Shown here: positions 10,721 through 21,480 of the stretch, piece by piece | How the letters are laid out: each line of letters begins with the position of its first letter | How positions within the stretch are numbered: the stretch's first letter is position 1 | From: Trematomus loennbergii | Taxonomy: Eukaryota > Chordata > Actinopteri > Perciformes > Nototheniidae | Assembly: GCA_012861695.1 (NCBI GenBank) | Contig: JAAOOA010000093.1 | Span: 674,001 to 738,000 of the forward strand | Length of the DNA stretch: 64,000 bases | Direction of reading: 5' to 3' | Position numbers and translations under genes: made by a program | The notes under the pieces: generated by a model | Database searches by the model: none | Told to the model about the DNA's origin: nothing | Seen by the model: only the letters and a program-made list of their open reading frames with translations

Positions 10721-11458
10721 TTAAACATATGAACACATGTATGATATGTTGGTGACTAAGTTAAAGGACTGCTAACTGAAGAGGGAACACACTGTGTTGA
10801 ATCACGGGCTGCCTATACAATTCAGGCAATTAGTCGATGAGTTGTCGCACGTTTATGATTATTAATATTATTGAACTGAAAAACTTTATTAATGACAATC
10901 ACTCAAGATTGGTGGTTATCGTTCATGTATTTATTTGTGTTGTGGTTTGTTAAAGTTAATAACAATGCATTTAATGAGATACTGAGAAATGTTGTGATCT
11001 TATCACTTTAATGAACTTTATGATCTGTGAAATACACTGTGTACTAATAACAAAGCATGCAAGAACAGATGTTTATTATCATGTTAAAAGTTCATTTTTG
11101 CATCTCTGTAAACAATGCTGTGATCCTGCAAAGACCATCAGATTTAAATAAATAAAACATCTTTCATTACTTTATGTGAACCTCTTGTCCAAATTATTGT
11201 TTTTACGAGTCATTGGGAGCGACTTAGATGATTATAAACATGAAGCTGAACATTACCCTAATATATCCTCCTAATGCAATCATTCTGATTCTAGAATGTC
11301 ATATCTTGTCTTGCCTTATACAATTTTATTATGACTTTAGCATATCAGCCATTTTCATCGTTATTGCAACCAGCTGAATGTACCACAGTTATAGTATGAA
11401 CCCCGATGTATCAGAGACAACAAGTTCCTGTTACCTATAAAACTCACTTGGTCCGTAT

Positions 11459-11580
11459 TGTATGTTTGTTTGTTTGTTTGTTTATTTAATTAAAGGACAG
11501 TGCACATTAATCCACATTGCTGTAAATGAGCCAGTATTAGCCAGCAGGCTAATTTTCAACTGTTGTCCTTGGCAAGATGT
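11459..11580 (-). mobile_element. LINE 3' tail with (TTTG)n
   Basis: A GTTT tandem run is followed by TTTAATTAAAGGACAGTGCA and AGCCAGCAGGCTAATTTTCA. This looks like the reverse-oriented 3' end of a 5'-truncated fish non-LTR element. A related stretch lies inside the hAT at about 53,391-53,510. Copy 2 has it near 63,425 with fewer GTTT units. Confidence 0.45.
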
Positions 11581-12039
11581 TAAATGACCACAACAAGACT
11601 AGAGAAGAACTAAAGATGTCTTTACTTTGAGATCCATCTAGATGCAACAAAGTGTTGGGATGGACCCATTATGAACATGAGAATATGTTTGTTGTTTGTA
11701 TTCATGGTGAGACAGTGGATAGATTGCACTTTGACAGAGATTTGTGTTCGATAACTCACCTCTCTGACCACAGGTTGGAGTATCGACTGCAGCTCAGTGT
11801 GAAAGCAGTAACAGACAGAAAGAGAGATGTCATGCGTTTCTGTTTCAAGGCATCTCTTCTCCTTTTTCTGAGCTCTGTGATTCTCTAAAGAAGCAACAGG
11901 TCGCTCTCCTGTTGAAAAGAATAATGTTTGAGGGACAAATGCCCCTTTGACAGGCCCCCAGGTGAGAGACGATTACCAAGTACAAGTCCCCAAATGATAA
12001 AGTCTATTTTAATTAGCCTGGATTCTTGGTTGAGATGCT

Positions 12040-13040
12040 ATATTTACCTGTAGTGAGTCCTCTTAAGTGTTTTTCATTTACCTACATTCACTAAGTTCCT
12101 GTCCCTGATGGAGGAAAGGTATTAAGATGGGAAGCAGAGCAACATGCATAGGCGGAGTTTGACATTTGCGCATGGTGGGGCAAACCTTTTTTACTGACGT
12201 CAGTACACAGTCCCAACTATTGCGTGGGTGCTACGGATACAGTAGCAATAAAGCCAGCGCTCACCGCACTGAGTATGACTTTTCCATGCCCGCCGTACAC
12301 ACACACTCATATGGAAGGGGCGGTCTCTCCCCCCAACAACACAGTGCATTACATAACTGTAAAACTTATCATAACTGTGCACATCTTATACTTATTTGAT
12401 AACTACTTCTTCAAACATGGACCCTGTCTCTTTTACCATGCTGTGCAGATGTCTTCTTTATGCTGGGTAATGAATAATATGTTATGATCATTCATGTAGA
12501 ACACGTGTTTGTTTATTGAATACACTGTTTACATGTACAGCACAATCTATCCTGTTAAAGTTGATCTCAAAGTACACCAAGTTGGTACACTTAACTTTGA
12601 AATGCGACCCACTTTAAAATAACCCAATTAAACCCTGAATGTAGGCAATTATTTATGACTGAACCAGAGGATTATGTGAGTCATAACAGACGTCCTTGGT
12701 GTCACTGTACTGAGGGTCTGTTGGGTCAGGGACAGAAGACAGACGCTTTGGAAATGACTTGATTACTAATTAGAGTCTGACTGATTCTTGGATGCTGTTA
12801 CAGGATTGGTGGATCAATTATTGATTGCAGTCATACTGAACCAAAATAGGACTTTCTATCATTAGCTTTTTATTATTTATATTTATGTTGCTACATATAC
12901 TATATTTTGACTTTTTGCATGACATTTTCTTTACTGTATTCTCATGTTTTTATTATATGTTACATGTCATACTAAATGTTTATATATATATATATATTAA
13001 ATATTGTTCTGTGTTGGTTGCTACTTTGGATGGTGTTCCT
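12040..13040. other. No gene recognised; AT-rich spacer with possible transposon debris
   Basis: The stretch has only short frames without splice context. The block near 12,150-12,420 (GGCGGAGTTTGACATTTGCG) looks like an end of a fish DNA transposon, but I could not find its partner end. A short (TA)n run is at about 12,983-12,997. Confidence 0.4.
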
Positions 13041-13053
13041 TTTTAAGGGGGGG

Positions 13054-13401
13054 TGTTACGACCCCCTCCACCACTAGGGGTCTATGCCTTTGTGTTCTGC
13101 TTGCTGGCTCTTGTTTGTGTTTCAGGTGATCAACCTGATGAGCCACACCTGGGCCGTCAACATAAAAGGCCAACACCAACCCATACTGCCCTCTCACTCT
13201 TCTGTTGGACACGGCCGCGTCTTTGTTTCTGCACATTTTCACACACCCATACACGCAATCACTACTGATAACTGACTTCCACATTTATTAGGTTTCTTTG
13301 AAGACCTTTGGTTTTTGTGGCATTGTAAATAAATATGCTTTTGTTACACTTAACTTGTCTGGTCTCCCATCTTTGTTGCAGCCAATGAGCAGGCCGTAAC
13401 A
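13054..13401 (+). mobile_element. LTR (probable 3' LTR) with adjacent polypurine tract
   Basis: The 348-bp block starts TGTTACGACCCC and ends GGCCGTAACA, so it has TG...CA ends with an inverted TGTTACG/CGTAACA. It contains a TATA-like CATAAAAGG (about 13,161) and AATAAA (about 13,328), the usual order in an LTR. Immediately upstream is a purine run (AAGGGGGGG) like the polypurine tract that precedes a 3' LTR. No internal retroelement genes are recognisable upstream, so the element is truncated. The flanks show no clear target duplication. Confidence 0.65.
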
Positions 13402-14100
13402 CCGACACAGTAAATATATTGACATTGCTTTAATTTTCGCATTAAGTAACATTACATTACATATTTCTTAAAACTTTTATCAGACTAACCCAACAAAAGA
13501 AATCAGCTGTTTAATGTGGTATAAATTGTGTTTATTTAATCCAAACTGTGTACAGCTAATCCTATTTCTTTAACCATAAGTTATCTGTATTTTATATAAA
13601 AAAACATTTGGAAGTAGTTTATTGTATGCTTCTGGTTACAGCATGAAAATGTGAGGGTGTATTTTATATAATTGTATCTTGTGTGTCGCAACATCTGACA
13701 ATGTCTGCAGTGTGAAGAGATGTATTTGTTGAGAATCCCAGCATGAATCTCTTTTCTGTCAGTAAGAAACCAAATCTGTTGAAAAAACAATGACAGATTT
13801 GTCTCTGATGCATCGTCTGCATTTTAATGACATACAAGTAGACATAATCTTTCCCAATCCGCTAACCCAGGAGCTGAAAAGCAAATCTTTCTTGGTTTCT
13901 CTCCAGGTAGTAATGCCAGCATGGCGTCCTCCAACTGAACACCCAATGTTTGCATTCATTGTACCAATTGGCTGTGTGTCTATATCTGCTGTTCTTCCTT
14001 AACAGACGCTTTATAAAGGAGTGCTTTCAAAGATAAGGAAACACTGTATGCTTGTGTTGAAGGACAAGTGTTTTAGCTGGACTCCTGCTCGAACTCAAAT
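13402..14100. other. No gene recognised
   Basis: This is AT-rich spacer between the LTR and the MITE remnant. The frames seen on both strands are under 70 codons, lack splice context and show no domain I recognise. Confidence 0.4.
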
Positions 14101-14327
14101 GCCCCCATTGGACTTCCTTGTTTACTTTAAGAATACAATGACATCAGTTTGTAACGTTCAGGCTTCTGCTGTCTTGCTCTCCCACACATTTTACATGATT
14201 GGCTAAGGAGCGGTTGACCAATCACAACAGAGCCGGCCAGCTGTGAACATTAGAGCAAGGAGACATGTCACAGTAGAGACACTACATACTGATATGAACC
14301 TGAAAATAAGCAAATGTGGGCCTTTAA
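14100..14327. mobile_element. TTAA MITE remnant (single end)
   Basis: The stretch ends GATATGAACCTGAAAATAAG...GGGCCTTTAA and matches the reverse complement of 4817-4960. Its other end is not visible, so it is a truncated copy. Confidence 0.45.
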
Positions 14328-15240
14328 TATTCAAAGAAAATCTCTGGACTTGAAACTATTCCTCTAAGACTTTTCCATCACAGTATCTTTATAGTTTTCC
14401 ATTTGTTTCAGCTCGTAAACATTGTTCTCATTCAAGATGTCCATCAATTCAAAACACGCATTGTCAGTAAAAGAGTAGCACATTACAGTTTCATTTACTA
14501 GTTACTTATTCTTTATTTTACAAGAGGACAATGTGAATATCTATCATTCCTCAGATTCAGTCCCTGGTATCTTAGAACAGTTTCATCCTCAATTAAAGCC
14601 CCATCAGTGTGATTAATGAGGCATGTAGGAAGGTCAGTGGTAATTGGACAAAGTTTGAGTTTGACCTTTATTTTGACAGAAGCACCCAGAAGAGTCGGCC
14701 TGAATGCATTGTTCTTACATTTCTGGGATATTTACACCCATCTTCTGGAGGAGATTTAGGGTGGGGTGAAATAAAGTAATTGTGACGGTAGTTTGCATTA
14801 TGAACATGATGGTACTACAATGCACATAAACAAATTAACAAGGTCAAAAAAGTGGAATGAAATTACCTGTTTTTCTTATTGTTTTTTGCATGCACTCTGC
14901 ACCTTTATCCACTTGCAGTAATAATTCAGAGCAAGGTGAGGACACTGATAATGTGATGCTTGATGAGAAAAGAGCAGAACACTTTTGACACTTTTGACCA
15001 ATTCCTGGCCTCCTGTGTTTTGAGTTCATTTCATTGAAGATTTGTTTGAGGATATGTACCATAAAAGCACAACATCTGCTGACAATGATAAGGGTTGTGA
15101 GGTGCATTCCAACTTAATGAATTACCTTTGGCAGGTGTGACTCAGAAAATACTCGCCAACCAATCAGAAGAGAGTGGATTCATTGGATGCTCTTCACTTC
15201 TGAATGTTAAAGTGTACTTGGGCAAGATAGCCTATGACCC
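14328..15240. other. No gene recognised
   Basis: Mixed AT-rich sequence. An 87-codon minus-strand frame (14,844-15,107) has no start context, splice sites or recognisable domain, so it is not called. The stretch ends where the GTCATA-rich repeat begins. Confidence 0.4.
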
Positions 15241-15249
15241 CTACATTGC

Positions 15250-15950
15250 TAAATACTTGTCATGACATAAAACATTTCAAAGTATAGTATGCCATCAAAA
15301 GATGTGGTATAAGATGTCATAGTAGAGAATGCAATAAAATATGTCTTACAAAAAACTATAGCATAATGGATAGATAGAAATAGACTCTCGTAAAAATGTA
15401 ATTAAAAAGTCATACTATAGCATATCTACAACATGTCCTTATAGAATAGAATAGTATAGAATGCCATAATAAGTCATAAAAAGTCAAGCATAACATAAAA
15501 AAAAGCATCTTATCATAATAGGCCATTGCATCACCAAATAGTATGTCATTTAAAAGTATGTTTGGCCATAATAAAAGTGTCATAGTATGATTAAAGTTAT
15601 TGTACAGTAATGAATGTTATTATAAAGTCATGCAATTTGTTCAAGTAGAGCATTTATTAGTTGGGTGATTCCAGTTTTATAGCAAGGCAAAAATGTCATT
15701 ACAAAAGTTAAAGTTCAGTATACAATAAAAATGTCATAGTACAGTATAAAAAGTCATAACATGTTTTATAGTGTATTACAATGTCATTAATACTAGTAAA
15801 AGTATAGTGTGCCATAATATGTCATTGTCAAGTGTGTCATTAAGAAGTCCTGTTATTATCATAACAAAAAGTCCTGTTATTATCATCTGCCATAAAAAGT
15901 GCAATGGTATAAAATCATCACTGAAAAGTCATAGTAGAGTATTTTATGAG
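15250..15950. repeat. Degenerate satellite-like GTCATA/AAAAGTCATAGTA repeat (unit A)
   Basis: Motifs such as AAAAAGTCATA, CATAGTA and GTATAGTATGCCATAAT recur irregularly at about 20-60 bp. The same block starts tandem unit B at 24,066-25,320, where it is interrupted by an LTR and a SINE-like element. No coding potential is seen. Confidence 0.6.
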
Positions 15951-15952
15951 AA

Positions 15953-15982
15953 AACAACAACAACAACAACAACAACAACAAG
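15953..15982. repeat. (CAA)n microsatellite
   Basis: About ten CAA units. The matching site in unit B (about 25,316) has only about three, so the run expanded or contracted after the tandem duplication. Confidence 0.9.
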
Positions 15983-16060
15983 CCCTGGCCTGTATAAGGA
16001 GCATAAGACTGGCCTTCCTTATTTTATGGTTAGTTATTTGTTTTGCCAGTGCAGAATGTG

Positions 16061-16565
16061 TGTGTCACGAACTTGGAAAACAAGGTACAGGACTCAAATG
16101 CACAACCCGGGAGACAAAGGTAAAGTATGCAAAAGGTACTTTATTCCAAAAATAGGATGTTCAAATAAGGATCGACACTCTTGACGAGGTGAAAAAGGGC
16201 ACAAAAAGGGCACAAAGAAAATCGCTCACAAAGTGAGGAACAAAACTTACAAAATACTTCAGGAGCATAAATTAGGCTTGAGACAAAATAACTAGTCGCT
16301 GGTACGCTGACTACTGGCATGGAGACAGAACAAGATGAACTGACACAAGACAAGGGGAGACTGGGGAATATAAACAGGAGGTAACTAGGCACAGGTGGAA
16401 ACAATCAGGGCGGGAGACACACACAAGGGTAGGGAGTCAAGGAACCTGGAATGAAACATGACAGGTGAGTGTCTAAATAAAACAGGAAGTGGGAGACAAG
16501 ACAACAAATGACTAAACACAAACATGAAACATGACTAGACTCAACATTTTTTACGGGACACAACA
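16061..16565 (-). mobile_element. Solo LTR, 505 bp, reverse orientation
   Basis: On the plus strand it starts TGTGTCACGAAC and ends GGGACACAACA, with 5-bp direct repeats ATGTG on both sides (16,056-16,060 and 16,566-16,570). Read on the minus strand it has TG...CA ends, a TATA-like GTTTATATTCC and AATAAA in LTR order. Unit B has the uninterrupted site (GCAGAATATGTGCTGTG, about 25,400). No internal genes remain. Confidence 0.8.
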
Positions 16566-17157
16566 ATGTGCTCTGTGAAGATATCTTTGCACGTTCCTCT
16601 TTCTTTGAAACAGAATATAAAAATGTTGACATTTTACCACAGGCATCTTTAGTTTGGTATACAGAGTCATGGGGAAATGCGAGAGGTGTGAAACACAGAG
16701 CTCTGAGAAAGGAAGTGGTTATGGTTCTTTGTGCAGCACACCAGCTAGAAGAGTTACAGTAAAGCAACACATAATATAATAGTGCAAACTACACCTTTTA
16801 TTGGTTTTATGTAATGTATTGACACAATTCTAATGTTTTTTTTCCATCTTTTGCTTCATCTGGTGCAACATACACCAACTGAAATGCAAAGTTCCTTGTT
16901 AATCATCCTGTTATTGACTTTCACATTAAAATCTGCTTTCTTGACAAACGTTTGGATTAAAAAAGGTCTTTATTAAAAGATCCCAAACAGAGATATGAGA
17001 GGAACTTTGAAAAAGAGAAGTTCATATTGTCACATGATGCACAAGGTTATGTGGTTGTTACAGGAAGAAGACTTGGTGATGTGTTAGAGCAAAACAGGAC
17101 ACACACTGTAACCTGTGACATTGTGTATTCAGGCAGGGCAAACGGACAGAGACTGTC

Positions 17158-19477
17158 ATGCTCATCTTCGTGATTCTGGGGCTGCTGGTCTGCACTGAGG
17201 CACGAGGTAGGATAAAAACACGTCTAATTCAATGTTTTAACATTATCTAATTACAGTAATTGTGTCCTGCTTAAAACAGTAAACAGTTTGACACTTTAAG
17301 AGTTTAAAAACCTGGCATCACTGTGGTCCAAGAGGAGTTTCTTCAAGTACGCTGATGTGGAGTATAACAACTGTAACCTTCCTACTGCCATCAGGAATGT
17401 ATCTTCCTATACAAAAAGAAACCTTTGTTTTTGTGGGAAATGCAGAAAGCTAAATCCTGGTTATCAATTCTGAGCATTAGAAGCCAAACATGTGTATACA
17501 AATATTGAAAAAGAAGTTTAGAGAAGAAAATATTGACAGACATCTTTATTAAAAAAGGAAGTTATATTTAAACCAAGTATAAAGGTGTTGCATACTGACA
17601 TCTAATGAGCTGTTTTAAAACATAACGTTAACTTTAAATGTTTTCTTTCTCCTATTCTACAAACCAATGAGGAACAATCTGAGAGTTCTTGCACAAAGCT
17701 ACTTTAGTATCTGGAGGAAAAGATCACAGTTGGTGAACAACAGTGGATGATGGTAGGGGGGGGGGAGTATAGGAACAATGCATCATTAGGTTTAGTTTCA
17801 CCAGAATTGTTACTGACATTTCTGTGTGAGGAGGAGTCGTAGCTGTATTAATGGTAATGGAAAATTGTAAGTCATTTGTACGACATGTCTGTTCCCTTTC
17901 AGCAAAAGTTACTTATCATACTAATTAGCAGGAGAGACAAAAAAGCTTAAAATGTATTTTGCACTTTGATGGTCACTGGTTATTATGAATTCATAATAGG
18001 ATGGTGATGTTCAGATGATGTTCAGAATGTCAGAAATAAAGTACAGTATTGGAGTAAAATTCAGAATTGAAAACCATATTATGTGTGATATTTACTGTAT
18101 GATGTGTCTACTGTTTTACAGGGATCAGTGCTGGGACTGTGTTTGTGCTGAAGGGAGAGGATGTGCTTCTGAATGTCACCAAAGCTGTTGTTCTTGGGGA
18201 ATTAGATTATATTTCCTGGAAATTTTATAAAAATAAATAGTGAGATTCACTTCTAATAACAACAAAGTCTATGCTAATTACACTGGAAGGGTTGAGTTTT
18301 CTGTGAAAAAATTCTCTGTGAAATTGAAGAATCTCCAAGAGGCAGACAGTGGAGTTTATACTGCTGAAGTGGCAAAGCTGTTAACAGAAGAAGTAGCAAC
18401 ATTTAACGTCAAAGTTCAAGGTAGGTTTGTTAACCTCTCAAACACTGATAGAGTTTCTGTGGTCTTGTTTCTAAAACTCTCCACCTGCTTCTTCCCTCCT
18501 CAGATCGAGCGTCTCTCCCTCTCCTCACAGTGAGCTCTGTCTCTGATAGCTCTTCCTCCTGTAGCTTCACTGTGACCTGCAGCTCACAGGACTCTCACAT
18601 CAACAGCACTTTCACATGTGACACCAGAACCTGCAGTCAGGAGGGAGGAGAGCGGTCAGAGGGGATCCCTGATACTTTTCTCCAGGTCCACCAATCAAGT
18701 GGATCGATCATCTGTAACCATAGCAACCATGTCAGCTGGACCAACAACGCCAAAACAATCAAAGATCTCTGCCAGCAGCTTGATAGTAAGAGAAACTACT
18801 TCCTGATAATAACACATAGTTTGGAATTTAAAGTTTAACAAAACTTATTTGTGAATTAATAACCCGCTCTGTCAGGCTGCAAGTGTTAATGTGAACTTAA
18901 AACTACAAGAATTTAATATGAAGACACTTTAAATAAAACAATTAATTCAGTACATCAGTACATCATGTTACGCATATAATGTGGTGTGTTTGTCTCATAT
19001 ATAGAACCTTTATATAAACCTTTGAACTTGAATATTTGTATAAGTACAAAAATATCTGCATATTTGAAGAACAGAATAAACATTAAATCAACATTAAACC
19101 GCCAACATGCCGTTTTACAATGCATGATGCATATGGACAGTCTGTAAAACTCAACTGCACTTTGCAGTGCAAGTATTTCACAAGTATTTTACAAGTATTT
19201 CACAATGTAGGACTCAAAGTACTTGCAAACTGTAAAGTAGTTAAATTGCTATCCAAAATAAGGAATAATACCTGATTTGCTGCTTCCACTCGTTGTGCAT
19301 CTCAGTCTGTATCTCTGTGTCGGTTTTGATATGAAAGTCTCTGTTTGTTGTGTTTCAGATCCAGAGGGGTTATCTGTGTGCCTGGTGAAGACGTGTGTGT
19401 TCTCTGTGGGTCTGATCATCATGGTGTCTGCTGTCATCACGGTTCATCTCATGGAGAAGCTCAACAACAACAAATAA
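17158..19477 (+). CDS. SLAM/CD2-family (CD48/CD244-like) receptor, copy A, one frameshift
   Basis: Four exons are visible. Exon 1 (17,158-17,206) is a signal peptide MLIFVILGLLVCTEARG. Exon 2 (18,122-18,420) is an Ig V-like domain with the core Trp (DYISWKF) and the DSGVY motif. Exon 3 (18,504-18,785) is an Ig C2-like domain with several Cys. Exon 4 (19,359-19,477) is a transmembrane helix (CVFSVGLIIMVSAVITVHLM) and a short tail ending in NNNK. All visible junctions are GT/AG and phase 1. This is the domain order of teleost SLAM-family receptors, which bind related receptors on other leukocytes. The tail has no tyrosine switch motif, so signalling would need a partner. A 1-nt deletion near 18,237 puts a stop in exon 2 compared with copy C; the rest of the exon stays open in the shifted frame. 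This is either a recent pseudogene or a consensus error. Confidence 0.75.
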
Positions 19478-20690
19478 ACTCATAGTTCTGGTTCCCAACT
19501 GGGGGTAGGGGGACCCCTAGGGGTAGTTGGGGGGATTGCAGGAGGTAGGAAGATTAGGGGTTGCAAATTATTTATACATAAAAAAACTTTTCAAATACAT
19601 TTCCATAATCCTGGTGTCCCGCCTCCAGACTTGTTGCAGTTTATGAAAGACAGGCGAGCTCAAGTGTCTCATTAAGAGCTCTAATCTTAACAAAATATGT
19701 TGGAACAGCTAGAAGTGAGTCTTCATTTTATTACTCACAATATGTGTAAATGTCAAGTTTAAATGCATTTATATTAAAGGTCCCCTATTATACTGTGTTT
19801 CATCAATATATTATAGGTCTCAGATATATACAAAACATGTCTCTGAAGTGTTTGGCTCCAAACACCAAACAGATCATTGCAGCATCCCATAATCCCCTCT
19901 GTTTCAGCCCTGTTTCTAAAGTGCTGATTCTCTGTCTGTTACTTTAGATGAAAATAAGGAGCCCCTCCCCACGCCCCTCTGAGAGATATTTGGTTACAAA
20001 GAACTCAATGGTGCTCAAGAGGCGCGTTCACACCAAGTACTTTTCCCACAGTAGTTCCTGAGAACTTTAGTTCATGAGAGTTCTTTTAGTTCTGACGAAC
20101 TAAAGCAGATCGCGTTCACACCAAAATGAGTTCCTGGGGGTGGATTAGGCAAATGAGCCGCTGACGTCACTTCTTCTTCTGCTTAGCTTTTCCTGGCAGG
20201 CTGCAAACAACTTCACGGCGAGTACAGTAGGTGGCGGTATGCACCTTAAAGTTGCAATCCGCCAAAAAACCGAGAGAAGAAGAAAAAAAAACTTCCGCTT
20301 CCGCTGTATGCTTCTGTTTACCTACACGGTATGGAGTTGACGTTTTGATGGTCGTGTTATACTGCTTCGTAACGGAGTTATTTAAGCCAATAACTCAGCC
20401 ACAAATACAAATCCAGATCGACCATTCAAATGCAATATAAATGTCGGGGCGAAGGCGGTTAAGAAGCCTTAACAAAAGGATTAGACGACGAAATCACACG
20501 CTATGGACATGTTTCGCCGTTGTACAGCCGAGGATGATGACCGTTATCACGCCGAAAAGAACTGCAATGGTACGTTCATTAAATCACATTAATACTATCT
20601 AATGTAGGATTAAAGGAGTTATGTAGGGCTAATTTGTGTCTTTGTATGTGTTCCAGATATGCGAATACTACGGAACTCTGGGTGAACAAT

Positions 20691-20807
20691 AGAACGTCGG
20701 CCTGGTGGTGCCAACGTGTGCAGTGGATCGAAGATTTCCGAATGTCCAAGGGCTCTTTTCAACTCCTCTGTATTCGCCTGGAAGCAACGTTGTGGAGAGG
20801 CATCTGA
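20691..20807 (+). pseudogene. Harbinger transposase N-terminal fragment
   Basis: The frame reads SAWWCQRVQWIEDFRMSKGS then FQLLCIRLEA before a stop. The pattern Trp-Trp, W-x-E-x-FRMSK and a following F-x-x-LC-x-x-L is typical of the region before the DDE domain in PIF/Harbinger transposases. The catalytic domain is absent. The frame is a remnant, not a gene. Confidence 0.6.
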
Positions 20808-21339
20808 ACAGCATGGAAATTGTAAATTGACAATAAAGCTGATATTTTGTACAGTGCATTTGGTTCTCTTTTATTTACCAGTCAACAGACACAATTACAA
20901 TAGTGCAGACACCTTAGTGCAAAGATTAAATGTCAGTATCAAAACAGTACTCATACTGTATATTTGTATATTAATGAGTATATTATGTTAAATGTGTGTT
21001 AAAGACAATGGGATGAGGTTGAAAGCTCTTTAAAAACGTTTGTATACATACATGTTAAGCATGCACACCTGAAGAACTACGTTACACACACACAGGTTAG
21101 TCTGTACCGCTGCACTGCTGCTGGTTTAAACAAAGACAGTCATGATGCTAGTGCCGTGCATGTAGGTTCTCTTTTATTTATCAGCAGCAGATCAATAAGT
21201 GTCAGTAGTATCAAAACAATATAATAACAGTGGCAATAAATATATATATATAATATAACAATAGGTAGGCTCAGCAGCAGACACACCTTTGTGCAAAGTT
21301 AGGTGTCAGTATTAATAACAGTGGCATATATATATATAA

Positions 21340-21480
21340 TACAAAATTAACTGTCCCAGGTGTAGGCAATTTGGGGTGAAGTGTCTTGCCCAGGGACACG
21401 ACGACATCCTGACTGCAGTGGGGTTTGAACCTGTGCTCCCCTGATCCGAACACCAACGCACCACACGCCTCCCAACAAGT
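21340..21480. mobile_element. SINE-like block inside the Harbinger element
   Basis: It holds GTGTCTTGCCCAGGGACAC, GGGTTTGAACCTGTGCTCCC and CGCACCACACGCC, shared with 24,925-25,120. GGTTTGAACC resembles a tRNA B-box. The family is a common teleost interspersed repeat that I do not name. Confidence 0.5.

Larger units (their letters stand above)
2160..12039. repeat. Segmental duplication, copy 1
   Basis: This block matches 51,920-64,000 in the same orientation at very high identity, including the coiled-coil gene, its promoter, its 3' flank and the MITE at 10,234. The match runs to the window end in copy 2, so the right border is not seen. The left border falls inside a TTAA MITE. Copy 1 carries a private segment at about 5171-6210. 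Copy 2 carries a private hAT (52,593-53,640) and a 2.3-kb insertion (about 54,100-56,409). Most other differences are 1-2 nt indels. Confidence 0.9.

Noticed and set aside
11652..11888. 78-codon frame identical in both duplicons (also 63,611-63,847)
   Set aside because: Identity comes from the recent duplication, so it is not evidence of selection. No domain or splice context was seen.
16405..16770. 121-codon minus-strand frame near copy A
   Set aside because: It overlaps the solo LTR and its flank and has no recognisable domain.
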